This document shows positions 27,106 to 36,506 of a DNA stretch of 64,000 nucleotides, piece by piece. The position numbers and the translations under genes were made by a program. The stretch is from assembly GCF_003024525.3 (NCBI RefSeq), contig NZ_CP035934.2, positions 3,348,001 to 3,412,000 of the forward strand. Reading direction: 5' to 3'. Numbering within the stretch: position 1 is the first letter of the stretch; the number at the start of each line of letters is the position of its first letter. Below the pieces are notes generated by a model, which saw only the letters and a list, made by a program, of their open reading frames with translations, was not told the origin of the DNA and did not search any database. Origin of the DNA: Acinetobacter cumulans (GTDB lineage: Bacteria > Pseudomonadota > Gammaproteobacteria > Pseudomonadales > Moraxellaceae).

Positions 27106-28068
27106 ATGCGCATCATCCCTTCTCAATTTTGGACAAAATCACTCGCTCTTTCTGCTGCGACTGTTGCTGTCATGATGCTGACGGGTTGCTCTAAAGATCA
27201 AGCCCAAGAGACCATTACTTTAAATATCGGCTTTCAAAAATATGGCATTTTGCCGATTGTCAAAGAACGCGGCAATTTAGAAAAAGCGCTAGAAGCGCAA
27301 GGCGTTCAGGTGAAATGGGTGGAATTCCCGGCTGGGCCACAGCTATTAGAAGGCTTAAATGTCGGTAGCGTTGTGTTAGGCGAAGCAGGTGAAGCCCCGC
27401 CAATTTTTGCACAAGCAGCCAACTCAAATTTAGTCTATGTGGCCAACCAACCTGCTGCACCCAAAGCAGAAGCCTTACTGGTGCCTAAAGATTCTGCCAT
27501 CAACAGCATTGCTGACTTAAAAGGCAAACGCGTTGCCTTAAACAAAGGCTCAAATGTTCATTATTTATTGTTGAAAGTTTTAGAAGCCAATCATTTAACA
27601 CTGAATGACATCAATGTCATTTATTTACCCCCTTCCGATGCACGTGCAGCCTTTGAAAAAGGTGCAGTCGATGCTTGGGTGATTTGGGATCCGTTCTTTG
27701 CTGCAGCTGAACAACAAATTGGCGCGCGCGTTTTGGCCACAGGTGAAAACCTCGTGAGCAACCATCAGTTTTATTTGGCTGACCGTAAATTTGCTGAAGC
27801 CAATCCAAAAGTGATTCAAGCCGTGGTGAAAGAATTGAACCTGTCTACACAGTGGGTAGCGAGCCATCAAGATGAAGCCGCCAAGTTACTCGAAAAGCCA
27901 ACTAGCCTCGATTTTAACATTTTAAAAAGTTCGATTTCACGGATGGGTTTTGGCGTGCAACCCATTAGCCCTGCAGTAATTAGCGAGCAACAACGTGTTG
28001 CAGATGCCTTCTATGCGCAAAAGCTCATTCCAAACAAACTCAATATTGACGCTGCCATTATTAAATAA
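27106..28068 (+). CDS. ssuA: Aliphatic sulfonate ABC transporter substrate-binding lipoprotein
   Basis: A 320-residue periplasmic binding protein of the SsuA/TauA type. The N-terminus is a lipoprotein signal with lipobox LTGC (Cys28), so it is anchored rather than free as in E. coli. The mature part contains INIGFQKYGILPIVK-like opening residues, the AGPQLLEGLNVGSV segment and KGKRVALNKGSNVHYLL, all typical of the family. It delivers alkanesulfonates to SsuBC for use as a sulfur source. First gene of ssuA-ssuD-ssuC-ssuB. Confidence 0.93.
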   Translation: MRIIPSQFWTKSLALSAATVAVMMLTGCSKDQAQETITLNIGFQKYGILPIVKERGNLEKALEAQGVQVKWVEFPAGPQLLEGLNVGSVVLGEAGEAPPIFAQAANSNLVYVANQPAAPKAEALLVPKDSAINSIADLKGKRVALNKGSNVHYLLLKVLEANHLTLNDINVIYLPPSDARAAFEKGAVDAWVIWDPFFAAAEQQIGARVLATGENLVSNHQFYLADRKFAEANPKVIQAVVKELNLSTQWVASHQDEAAKLLEKPTSLDFNILKSSISRMGFGVQPISPAVISEQQRVADAFYAQKLIPNKLNIDAAIIK

Positions 28069-28172
28069 GTTTTTTCACTTTCATTTTATTTCCCGCAGGA
28101 CTGACATCGACCAAATCAGAACCAGATGCAGCCTGTTGGATGACCGAGCACATTCAAAATTAAGGAACAGAT

Positions 28173-29342
28173 ATGAAAATTTTTTGGTTTATCCCGACGC
28201 ATGGTGACAGTCGCTACCTCGGTACCAGCAAAGGTGCTCGTGTTGTTGATCATGCATATATGAAACAAATTGCGGTGGCGGTAGACAACCTTGGCTACGA
28301 AGGCGTACTGATTCCAACAGGCCGTTCATGTGAAGATCCATGGTTAACAGCTACCAGCTTGATTGATGCAACCAAAAAATTAAAGTTCCTTGTTGCACTT
28401 CGCCCTGGGGTGACTACACCTGCTTTAGCTGCACGTATGGCAGCAACATTTGACCGTTTATCGGGTGGCCGTGTATTGCTTAACTTAGTTACAGGTGGTG
28501 ACGAGCAAGAACTCAAAGGTGATGGTGTATATGAAGACCATGCGACTCGCTACAAAACTGCAAACGAATACACCACCATTTGGCGTGAAATTTTAACCCG
28601 CTCACATACCGGTGAAAGCTATACCTTCCATGGTGAACGCTTAAGCGTAGATGATGCCAAACTTTTATATCCACCTGTACAACAACCGTATCCACCGCTT
28701 TGGTTTGGTGGCTCTTCAGATGATGCAATTGAGTTAGCGGCATCACAAGTCGACACCTATCTCACTTGGGGTGAACCACCTGCTGCAGTGAAAGAGAAAA
28801 TTGCCGTGGTCAAAGCCCGCGCAGAGGCCAAAGGTCGTGAACTGAACTACGGTATTCGTTTACACGTAATTGTACGTGAAACCAATGCTGAAGCATGGCA
28901 AGCGGCTGAAGAGCTCATCCAATATGTTGATGATGCAACCATTCAAGCCGCGCAAGCCAAATTCAAAAGCATGGATTCAATCGGACAACGCCGTATGGCT
29001 GAACTGCACAATGGAGACCGTACTAAACTCGAAGTATCCCCTAACCTTTGGGCTGGTGTAGGTCTAGTCCGTGGCGGTGCAGGTACAGCTTTAGTCGGTG
29101 ATCCTGAAACAGTGGCTGCACGTATTCAAGAATATGCAGACCTCGGTATTAATACCTTTATTTTCTCGGGCTACCCGCATTTAGAAGAATCGATTCGTTT
29201 TGCAGAATTGGTGTTCCCGCTACTGCCACTCGAAACCCAACAAAAGCTAACTCAACCCAATTTGACTGGCCCATTTGGCGAAATTGTCGCGAACAATTAC
29301 ACACCAGATGAAAATAAAAAACCGATTCAGGAGCCAGCTTAA
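28173..29342 (+). CDS. ssuD: FMNH2-dependent alkanesulfonate monooxygenase
   Basis: Flavin-dependent two-component monooxygenase that releases sulfite from alkanesulfonates. At 389 residues it is close to E. coli SsuD (381). The opening [16 protein letters not shown], the [20 protein letters not shown] segment and the [13 protein letters not shown] region are SsuD signatures. An AAGGA ribosome binding site precedes the ATG. It needs reduced FMN; the usual ssuE reductase is absent from this operon, and an FMN-reductase-family gene lies at 40.5 kb. Confidence 0.96.
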   Translation: MKIFWFIPTHGDSRYLGTSKGARVVDHAYMKQIAVAVDNLGYEGVLIPTGRSCEDPWLTATSLIDATKKLKFLVALRPGVTTPALAARMAATFDRLSGGRVLLNLVTGGDEQELKGDGVYEDHATRYKTANEYTTIWREILTRSHTGESYTFHGERLSVDDAKLLYPPVQQPYPPLWFGGSSDDAIELAASQVDTYLTWGEPPAAVKEKIAVVKARAEAKGRELNYGIRLHVIVRETNAEAWQAAEELIQYVDDATIQAAQAKFKSMDSIGQRRMAELHNGDRTKLEVSPNLWAGVGLVRGGAGTALVGDPETVAARIQEYADLGINTFIFSGYPHLEESIRFAELVFPLLPLETQQKLTQPNLTGPFGEIVANNYTPDENKKPIQEPA

Positions 29343-29343
29343 A

Positions 29344-30159
29344 ATGTCTAAATCTGTTTCGGTTGAAGCCTTCGCAGAAAAGAAGGTTTCACGTGGAACA
29401 CAGCTCGGGCAGCGTTTGCTGCCTTGGCTTCTTCCTATTGTTCTGATTTTGCTTTGGCAAGTTGCCTCAGTCACTGGCCTATTACAAAGCCGTATTTTAC
29501 CTGCACCAAGCGCCGTTGTTAGTGCATTTTGGAGCTTGCTTTTAAGTGGTGAACTATGGAAACACGTGCAAGTCAGTGCGGGCCGTGCACTTTTAGGCTT
29601 ATTGGTCGGTGGTGGTTTGGGCTTATTACTAGGCCTGCTCAATGGCTCATCTAAAGTCGCTTCAAACTTGCTCGACACCACCATTCAAATGATCCGTAAC
29701 ATTCCAGCGCTTGCACTCATTCCATTGGTGATTTTATGGTTTGGTATTGATGAAAGTGCCAAGCTATTTTTAGTGGCGATCGGGGTATTTTTCCCTATTT
29801 ATATTAATACCTATCATGGTATTCGTTCTGTCGACCCACAGCTCATTGAAATGGGCAAAAGTTATGGCCTCACACGCTGGCAGCTCTATAAAGACATTAT
29901 TTTGCCGGGTGCAATGCCTTCAATTTTGGTCGGACTGCGTTTTTCCTTAGGTTTGGTGTGGGTGCTGTTAATTGTGGCCGAAACCATTTCTGCACAAGCA
30001 GGTATTGGTTATATGACCATGAACGCACGTGAGTTTTTACAAACCGATATCGTGTTGGTAGGGATTTTACTGTATGCCCTACTGGGTAAATTAGCTGACG
30101 TTTTAGCCGTGGCTTTAGAGCGTTATCTCCTCCGCTGGCACGCTGGCTATCAAAAATAA
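29344..30159 (+). CDS. ssuC: Sulfonate ABC transporter permease
   Basis: A 271-residue inner-membrane permease with about six TM segments. The EAA-type loop appears as EMGKSYGLTRWQLYKDIILPGAMPSI. The start is the ATG at 29344, one base after the ssuD stop, with AGGAG upstream inside the end of ssuD; a longer frame back to 29275 overlaps ssuD and is rejected. Pairs with SsuB in the complex. Confidence 0.94.
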   Translation: MSKSVSVEAFAEKKVSRGTQLGQRLLPWLLPIVLILLWQVASVTGLLQSRILPAPSAVVSAFWSLLLSGELWKHVQVSAGRALLGLLVGGGLGLLLGLLNGSSKVASNLLDTTIQMIRNIPALALIPLVILWFGIDESAKLFLVAIGVFFPIYINTYHGIRSVDPQLIEMGKSYGLTRWQLYKDIILPGAMPSILVGLRFSLGLVWVLLIVAETISAQAGIGYMTMNAREFLQTDIVLVGILLYALLGKLADVLAVALERYLLRWHAGYQK

Positions 30160-30174
30160 AAAAGGACACATGAC

Positions 30175-30993
30175 ATGACTGATTTAAGTATTGGCCGCCA
30201 TGCCCAAGATACCTCAAATGCAAATACATCAAGCTCAAACACGCACACCAACGACATTAACCCCAATGCTGTGCTTGGTGCCGAAATTCACATTGAGCAA
30301 CTGCATAAGTTCTATGGCAGTGTAAAAGTACTCGAAGACCTCGACCTGCATATTCAGCCCGGTGAATTCCTTGCCATTGTGGGCCGTAGTGGCTGTGGTA
30401 AAAGTACCCTACTTCGCTTAATTGCCGATTTAGAAAAACCAAGCTACGGTGAAATCAAATTTAAATCTGCGCGTCATATTCGTGAAGGTATTACCTCCGA
30501 TGACATTCGTGTGATGTTCCAAGATCCACGACTTTTGCCTTGGCGAAGTATTGAACAAAACGTACAGCTCGGTTTAGAAAAAGAGCGACATGCCAATGCC
30601 TCAGCCATGCTAGAAAAAGTTGGCCTGAAAGAAAAAGCCTCATTATGGCCGTCCCAACTTTCAGGTGGACAGCGTCAAAGAACGGCGCTTGCACGCGCAT
30701 TATCTCACCAACCGCGAATCTTACTGTTAGATGAGCCACTCGGCGCTTTAGATGCATTAACCCGCTTAGACATGCAAAATCTGATTGAAAAACTCTGGAC
30801 CGAGCAAGGCTTTACGGCCATCTTGGTAACCCATGATGTGAGCGAAGCGGTACAACTTGCAGATCGTATTATTCTGCTCGATAAGGGCCATATTGCCTCA
30901 CAATTTCAGGTCGATCTGCCCCGTCCACGACAAAAAAATCTGGCTTTTAGCACACTTGAACAACAGGTGCTCAATGCTGTGCTCGCGACTTAA
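30175..30993 (+). CDS. ssuB: Sulfonate ABC transporter ATPase
   Basis: A 272-residue ABC ATPase. Walker [11 protein letters not shown]-loop [10 protein letters not shown], signature [15 protein letters not shown], Walker [13 protein letters not shown] and the switch His in THDVSEA are intact. About 40 N-terminal residues before the first strand are rich in Asn, Ser and Thr ([22 protein letters not shown]) and have no counterpart in the ABC core. It energises SsuC. Last gene of the ssu operon. Confidence 0.95.
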   Translation: MTDLSIGRHAQDTSNANTSSSNTHTNDINPNAVLGAEIHIEQLHKFYGSVKVLEDLDLHIQPGEFLAIVGRSGCGKSTLLRLIADLEKPSYGEIKFKSARHIREGITSDDIRVMFQDPRLLPWRSIEQNVQLGLEKERHANASAMLEKVGLKEKASLWPSQLSGGQRQRTALARALSHQPRILLLDEPLGALDALTRLDMQNLIEKLWTEQGFTAILVTHDVSEAVQLADRIILLDKGHIASQFQVDLPRPRQKNLAFSTLEQQVLNAVLAT

Positions 30994-31332
30994 ATATTTT
31001 TAATTTGTCTCATACTCATCATGTAGCAAGTGATGAGTGTGGGGCATATATATCGATTAAATCGTCGATTTATATGCGGTATAAAGCACCTAAAAGGTGC
31101 ATGAATAGGTGCCCCAACTTAAAATCAACAACTTCCATAACATTAATGAATAAAAATAATCATTTTTTTATTTATGCATACTATTTTTTATTTGATTTTA
31201 GTGGGGCTGTCAGGATAATTTAATCATCGATCTATAAAATAAATCGCCATTATTCATAAAATTACAAAGTTTGGTTGTGCACAAGGCTGCTGATTTGCCG
31301 TACAATCCCCGATCCCCCTTTTCATTGTTAAA
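30994..31332. other. Gap after ssuB with a possible three-way junction
   Basis: No protein gene is supported. At 31041-31115 a GGGGC/GCCCC closing stem encloses GCATATA/TATATGC (31044-31050 with 31071-31077) and a perfect GCACCT-AAA-AGGTGC hairpin (31086-31100). No T run follows. The rest is AT-rich leader of the downstream regulator gene. Confidence 0.4.
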
Positions 31333-31953
31333 ATGCTAATGGAACAAAAAAAGAGTACTCAAAAACGTAACCAGTTGCTTAGCGCTGCACTGGACGTATT
31401 TTCCCTATATGGTTTCAATGGGGCCAGTCTGGATGAAATCGCGCAAATTGCAGAAATGCATAAATCGAATATTTTCTATTACTATGAAAATAAAGAAGCG
31501 CTTTATGTCGAAGTGTTAACCACAGTGTTACAAAAATGGTTAGCGCCTTTGCAAACTTTAGAAGCAGATTTAGAACCTGCTGAAGCGATTACCAATTATT
31601 TGATGCAAAAAATTGAAGTATCGCGTACGCAGCCTAAAGCGTCTCGTTTATTTGCGCTTGAAGTGATTCAAGGTGCGCCACATATTCTTGATATCCTCAA
31701 AGGACCTTTAAAGAAGCTGGTAAAACGTAAAGCTAAAGTGATTAGTAACTGGCAAGAACAAGGCAAAATTTCAAAGGATATTGATCCTGAAATTTTGATT
31801 TTGAATATCTGGGCTGTTACACAGAACTATGCTGACTTTGCTACGCAAATTGAAATGGTGACAGGCAAAACCTTGCGTAACCGTAGCATGAACCAACGTG
31901 TGATCCAACACACGGTGCACATGATGCTCTATGGTGTATTACCTCGTAATTAA
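31333..31953 (+). CDS. TetR-family regulator, RutR-like
   Basis: A 206-residue TetR regulator. The DNA-binding region is FNGASLDEIAQIAEMHKSNIFYYYENKEALYVEVL, and the C-terminal domain (WLAPLQTLEADLEPAEAITNYL, KLEVSR-type and QNYADFATQIEMVTGKTL) closely follows E. coli RutR, which senses uracil and controls pyrimidine catabolism. No rut genes are nearby, so the ligand and targets are uncertain. The start could be the second Met (31339); neither has a clear ribosome binding site. Confidence 0.82.
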   Translation: MLMEQKKSTQKRNQLLSAALDVFSLYGFNGASLDEIAQIAEMHKSNIFYYYENKEALYVEVLTTVLQKWLAPLQTLEADLEPAEAITNYLMQKIEVSRTQPKASRLFALEVIQGAPHILDILKGPLKKLVKRKAKVISNWQEQGKISKDIDPEILILNIWAVTQNYADFATQIEMVTGKTLRNRSMNQRVIQHTVHMMLYGVLPRN

Positions 31954-32024
31954 TTCTCTCTATTGTCTTTCGTGGCAATGATTGGCATTCGGCCATAACT
32001 CGATATGGCCGCCAACCTTATTTT

Positions 32025-32594
32025 TTATACTTTTAAACTTTGATATAACGATAATAATTTTTGCGCGCCTAACAATAAGTTTTCTTCCCAATCCAGATGT
32101 GCTGTGTCATTTGCACCATCGGTAATATATTTTACCGAGATTAAGCGAACGCCCAGTTTTTTACATACTTTTGCGATTGCGTAGCCTTCCATGTCCACTA
32201 AATTACACGGTACTTTCGGTAGCCCAGTTTCAAAGCTGTCGCCAGTACCGCAAATTCCTTGTGCAAGATGATCAAAATAAGGTACCAGCTCAATCCCCGC
32301 AGGATACTCATCATCTAGTGGCGTAACCCCTACTGCAAAGCCCAATGGCGACACATCCATATCACGTTGCACAAACTGTGTAACCTCAACCAATGCATGT
32401 GCATCAAAATGGGAGCTCCCAGCCGTCCCTAAGTTCAGCAAGGTTTTGCAACCTGTTTTTTGAATTACTTCATAGGCTTTAAATGCTGCGTTGACTTTAC
32501 CAATGCCACTATAGTGAACATCAATTCCCGCAGACTCAAACAAACCTTTAGACTCATTGGCTAAGGCCATCATTAGGGCTAAATCTTGTTTCAT
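32025..32594 (-). CDS. Nucleosidase of the phosphorylase family (MTA/SAH nucleosidase-like)
   Basis: A 189-residue member of the nucleoside phosphorylase (PNP_UDP_1) superfamily, shorter than E. coli MtnN (232). The catalytic features seen are the substrate-binding Met-Glu in NLVDMEGYAIAKV and the acid Asp in VKYITDGANDTA. The N-terminus ALMMALANESKGLF keeps the active-site Glu. Hydrolysis of a purine nucleoside such as methylthioadenosine or adenosylhomocysteine is the family function; the exact substrate is unclear because the protein is shortened. Confidence 0.78.
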   Translation of the reverse strand: MKQDLALMMALANESKGLFESAGIDVHYSGIGKVNAAFKAYEVIQKTGCKTLLNLGTAGSSHFDAHALVEVTQFVQRDMDVSPLGFAVGVTPLDDEYPAGIELVPYFDHLAQGICGTGDSFETGLPKVPCNLVDMEGYAIAKVCKKLGVRLISVKYITDGANDTAHLDWEENLLLGAQKLLSLYQSLKV

Positions 32595-32709
32595 GTGCCA
32601 TTCCTCATATTCATGGCTACCGATATAACATAGATTGGCACAAAACCATAAAGACCTTCGTGTGAAACACCTTGCTTGGGGTCAGCAATGCACTTCCCCC
32701 TTTGCTATC

Positions 32710-33786
32710 TTAAATTTGAAACTGCATAGGACGCTTGCCCAAAATAGATGGGGTTAAAGACTGATCATGACGTAAGGATTCTAAAATCTTTTCCAATGCG
32801 ATATGCGCCATATCACCACGTACACTATGTGAATGCGTCATCGGCATACTTTCCAAACCTTTACGGCGTGCCGCCAAAATTTTAATGTCTTGGTTATTCA
32901 CCACCCACGTGTATACGTTCACCGCAGGTTGAATTGCTTTTGCCAACACACGTGGAATTGGAAATTTATAGCTTACACAGGTATATACCCGTGATTCATA
33001 AGGCCCAACAGGCGTAATCAGGCTGTTAAAGACCATGCCTGAAGGTTCACCCCAGTGGTATTCCACCAAGGTAATATTGGGTGCAATAAAGCTATCACGA
33101 TGAACCTGCTGTGCACCATGTGGATTGGTCAGCCACGGCATCATGCCTACATCTGCCTCATGGTCATGATATTCCACCACCACCTTACGTGGACTCACCT
33201 CAATCGTGGCATCTACCGCTTTGCCCGACTCAGAGCGAAACCAGCCTTCGTGCACAAATATCGTGTGGGTAACATCCATAATGTTTTGTGCGACAGTGCC
33301 CATCTCACCATCATATTTGCCCACCATATAATAACTTTGCCAACCTGGTGCATCATAAAAAGGCAGTTTAAATACTTCAGGGCGTGCTTCAGGCGCTTTA
33401 TCGCCTAAATAGACCCAGATCAATCCATCTTGCTCACAGACGTCATAACTCCGCTGTTTAAATGCATGAGCTTTCTCTGGAAAAAATTTGCCATTCACAC
33501 TGGGAATATGCGCCACCTGACCATCGCCTTGATAAGACCAGCCATGATAAGGACAAGTCACACAACCATTGGTCATTTTGCCTGCGGAAAGAGGAACACC
33601 ACGATGTACACATTGATCGAGTAGAACGGCTGCCTGCCCATTCTTTTGACGAAACACCACAAAATTTTTACCGTAAATGGTGGTTTGTAAAGGTTGATCT
33701 TTTTTTAATTCTTTCGCAGTACAAGCAACGTACCACTCTTCCAATAAACCCTTGGCCTGATCCCAAAATTGAGTTTTTTCGCACAT
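32710..33786 (-). CDS. Rieske aromatic ring-hydroxylating or O-demethylating oxygenase
   Basis: A 358-residue terminal oxygenase subunit. The Rieske [2Fe-2S] ligands are Cys59-x-His61 (DQCVHRG) and Cys78-x2-His81 (CPYHGW). The mononuclear iron triad is around Asp171, His174 and His179 (NIMDVTHTIFVH). The size and motif spacing resemble VanA and related single-component-type oxygenases. No reductase gene adjoins, so electron supply and substrate are unknown. A 10-bp inverted repeat lies about 80 bp upstream. Confidence 0.85.
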   Translation of the reverse strand: MCEKTQFWDQAKGLLEEWYVACTAKELKKDQPLQTTIYGKNFVVFRQKNGQAAVLLDQCVHRGVPLSAGKMTNGCVTCPYHGWSYQGDGQVAHIPSVNGKFFPEKAHAFKQRSYDVCEQDGLIWVYLGDKAPEARPEVFKLPFYDAPGWQSYYMVGKYDGEMGTVAQNIMDVTHTIFVHEGWFRSESGKAVDATIEVSPRKVVVEYHDHEADVGMMPWLTNPHGAQQVHRDSFIAPNITLVEYHWGEPSGMVFNSLITPVGPYESRVYTCVSYKFPIPRVLAKAIQPAVNVYTWVVNNQDIKILAARRKGLESMPMTHSHSVRGDMAHIALEKILESLRHDQSLTPSILGKRPMQFQI

Positions 33787-34093
33787 TTTAAAATCCTGAT
33801 TTCCATATAGAATTTTTATCTATTTAATTTTTATTGCGTGTTGTTTTAATTGATTGAGTGCACAGAATATGCCCATCTCAGGGGCATATTCTAACAGTTT
33901 AATTTTTTTGCAAAATAGCATCGTACAGATAAATCGTATCAGTATGGTCAAGTGGCAAACTGTGCAATGTGATGTATCCCGTATATGCAGTATGGTGAGT
34001 CACCTTGTTTATCGAGCAATCCTCAGCGTATGCTGTCATCCATGAACATGCTCACCACGGGTCTGCATACGCATTCAATCAAGCCTCACCCCA
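33787..34093. other. Gap upstream of the Rieske gene, with inverted repeat
   Basis: No gene is seen. GAATATGCCC (33865-33874) and GGGCATATTC (33882-33891) are perfect inverted 10-mers separated by seven bases. There is no adjacent T run, so an operator or an RNA hairpin in the oxygenase leader is more likely than a terminator. The remainder is unremarkable. Confidence 0.5.
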
Positions 34094-35245
34094 TTACACG
34101 GCTTTTTTAGCGCACTGTTGCTTTGCCTCCAAATAGCTTTTTAAACACGGTGAAAAAAATAAATGCCCGTGATAAAAACCGTGTGCGGTTTTGCCAGCCA
34201 CCCATAACCACAGCACGAGCAAAGCCGTACTCAAACCATAAGCAAAGCCATAAATCCATGCCATTTGTAGTTGCTCAGCTAGATTTAAGATCGCAAAGCT
34301 ATACACCCCCAACGGAAAAGTTAAGGCCCACCAACCCAAATTAAATGGCAACACACGTCTGTGATGTAATGTGGTCAAGATCGCCAAGCCCAACCACCAC
34401 AGGCCAAAGCCCAATAAGATTAAACTACCCACAATACCTGCACCATGTAGGATCTGCCCTACATGTGCGAGTCCAATACTGGCCAATACGCTAGGCGCCT
34501 GAGCACCCAGTACCAACAGAGCAAAAGCACCTGTACCAATTGGCCCCAAAGCCAACCAATTACTAATGGCTAATTCTTTGGCAGGTAACTGATGTAGCGC
34601 CAAACGGAGCATGAGGATAGTTAAAATCGCAAAAGCTGGCAGTACAGACATTCCCAACAGCACATAACTGGCTAGCAAGATACCAACAGCATGCTCCGTC
34701 ACAACAAGATGACCCAGTAATAAGCCTCCACTTGTGGCTGCAACCTCACAGGCCACAATCGGCAGTAGCCAAACTGCAGTCATGCTTTTGAGTTCGTGTT
34801 GTTGTCGTTGGTACATCACAAAAGGGACCAGCCAAGCAATTGCTACAGCCAAGACCACATCGACATACCAAAGTAGCTCGGCCCAAACCAAGGCGCTTTC
34901 GCCATAAATTGGCTGACCATATTTTAAAAAGCCATTTAAAATGGTCGCCAGCGCCATCGGGATAGCTCCCAAAAACAAACACATCATGGGATGCTTAAAA
35001 ATTTGTTTGGCTTCGACAGGGTAATACAGCCAACGCAACACATATAAAGCACTAAACAACACAAAGAGCAGCATATTCAAATGCCAAAGCATCGCGCCGA
35101 ATGACCATGTGAATGCTTGAAAGATAGGGAACTCTGATACAATCAGTGCAACCACGCCCGTCCCCATACACACCGTAAACCAGTTCGGAGTGAACTGACG
35201 GATCATCGTCTCAAGCCGTGTCTGTAAAAGCACCGTGTTTTGCAT
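34094..35245 (-). CDS. TDT (TehA/SLAC1-type) transporter
   Basis: A 383-residue membrane protein with about ten hydrophobic segments. The opening FTPNWFTVCMGTGVVALIV is the tellurite-resistance/dicarboxylate transporter family signature (TehA, Mae1, Ssu1, SLAC1). Family members move C4-dicarboxylates, sulfite or other anions. Sulfite export would fit an organism that makes sulfite through SsuD, but that is inference only. GAGGA seven bases before the ATG supports the start. Confidence 0.85.
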   Translation of the reverse strand: MQNTVLLQTRLETMIRQFTPNWFTVCMGTGVVALIVSEFPIFQAFTWSFGAMLWHLNMLLFVLFSALYVLRWLYYPVEAKQIFKHPMMCLFLGAIPMALATILNGFLKYGQPIYGESALVWAELLWYVDVVLAVAIAWLVPFVMYQRQQHELKSMTAVWLLPIVACEVAATSGGLLLGHLVVTEHAVGILLASYVLLGMSVLPAFAILTILMLRLALHQLPAKELAISNWLALGPIGTGAFALLVLGAQAPSVLASIGLAHVGQILHGAGIVGSLILLGFGLWWLGLAILTTLHHRRVLPFNLGWWALTFPLGVYSFAILNLAEQLQMAWIYGFAYGLSTALLVLWLWVAGKTAHGFYHGHLFFSPCLKSYLEAKQQCAKKAV

Positions 35246-35451
35246 ATTGTTGTCCTCATCTAGAAGCTGGTCTTATCTTAACCAACCCAACAAATAAGAA
35301 AAATTGATTAATATTTATTAAATGAATCAATTTTTCCTATATACGAACTTAAACTGCGGATTTCTTTTGCGTAAAAACACAACAACAAGACGAATGCTGA
35401 AGAATATGGCAATATATAGCCCACAAACATTTTCAACGATTTGATTCGCCC

Positions 35452-36453
35452 ATGCAGCTGCTCCGTCTGAATGCTTTAGCGCCCAACTTAGAATTTCCTC
35501 AAACGGCCTTAACGATCGGCAATTTTGATGGGGTACATTTGGGTCATCAGGCGATGCTCAGCCAACTTAAAGAGATTGCAGAACAACAAAATTTAAAAAC
35601 TGCAGTGATGATTTTTGAGCCACAACCGCTTGAATTCTTTAAATCTTATGAAGCACCACCCCGCATTTCTTCGCTACGTGAAAAAGTCGAATATTTAACA
35701 GCGCTCGGCGTAGACTATATTGTGGTGGCAAAATTTGATAATGACTTCCGCAACCTCAGCGCTGACGCTTTTTGCGACATTTTAAAATACAAACTCAATA
35801 CACAAAGTTTAGTCTTAGGTGAAGATCATCACTTCGGTAAAAACCGTCAAGGCAATAGTGAATTTTTACGCCAACGCGGTTTTCATGTGACCGATTTACA
35901 AAATGTTGAAGTCAATGGTGAACGTGTTAGTTCAACCCTCGTTCGGCAAACTCTGCAAGCTGGCGACTTAGCCCATGCAGCAAAATTACTCGGTCGTCCT
36001 TATAGCATCACCGGTCGTGTGCAATACGGCGATCAAATTGGTCGTACCATTAATTTTCCGACCATTAACGTAAGGCTCAACCGTCATAAACCCTGCCTAA
36101 ATGGCATTTATGGTGTAGAAGTTCTGTGTGAAACTGAGTCCCTACGTGCCAAAGTGCAACAGGACAACCCTGAGCAACTTGGCATTGCGGGCTATGAACC
36201 CACTGCCCTATTCGGTGCGGGTCATGTCGGTACACGTCCTGCCATTAAACATGTTCATCCAGAGTGGCGTTTAGAAGTACATTTTCCGAATGTTTCTGCT
36301 AATCTGTATGGCCTGTTAATGCGGGTAACGTTCCTCAACTATTTACATGGTGAAAAGGACTATCCGTCGCTTGAAGCCCTAAAAGCTGGAATTGATGATG
36401 ATGTCGAAAAACTCCTTGAGTTTCGACAAAATACCCCAACATTTCCATTCTAA
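35452..36453 (+). CDS. ribF: Bifunctional riboflavin kinase / FAD synthetase
   Basis: Makes FMN and then FAD from riboflavin. A nucleotidyltransferase domain at the N-terminus shows TIGNFDGVHLGHQAML (residues about 21-36) and GEDHHFGKNRQGN. The kinase domain from about residue 183 shows GRVQYGDQIGRTINFPTIN and LRLEVHFPN-like segments near the end. 333 residues. It heads ribF-ileS-lspA-fkpB, an order conserved in gamma-proteobacteria. Confidence 0.95.
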   Translation: MQLLRLNALAPNLEFPQTALTIGNFDGVHLGHQAMLSQLKEIAEQQNLKTAVMIFEPQPLEFFKSYEAPPRISSLREKVEYLTALGVDYIVVAKFDNDFRNLSADAFCDILKYKLNTQSLVLGEDHHFGKNRQGNSEFLRQRGFHVTDLQNVEVNGERVSSTLVRQTLQAGDLAHAAKLLGRPYSITGRVQYGDQIGRTINFPTINVRLNRHKPCLNGIYGVEVLCETESLRAKVQQDNPEQLGIAGYEPTALFGAGHVGTRPAIKHVHPEWRLEVHFPNVSANLYGLLMRVTFLNYLHGEKDYPSLEALKAGIDDDVEKLLEFRQNTPTFPF

Positions 36454-36482
36454 TTCGACTTAATTTTTATTGATAAAACGTG

Positions 36483-36497
36483 TCCGTCCTAGACGGA
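36483..36497 (+). repeat. Short hairpin between ribF and ileS
   Basis: TCCGTC-CTA-GACGGA, a perfect 6-bp stem with a 3-base loop just before the ileS ribosome binding region. There is no T run, so it is not a terminator. Confidence 0.4.
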
Positions 36498-36506
36498 TGA
36501 AATTGG

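Noticed and set aside
31005..31223. 72-codon frame after ssuB
   Set aside because: No ribosome binding site, odd composition, and it covers a structured, AT-rich non-coding stretch.
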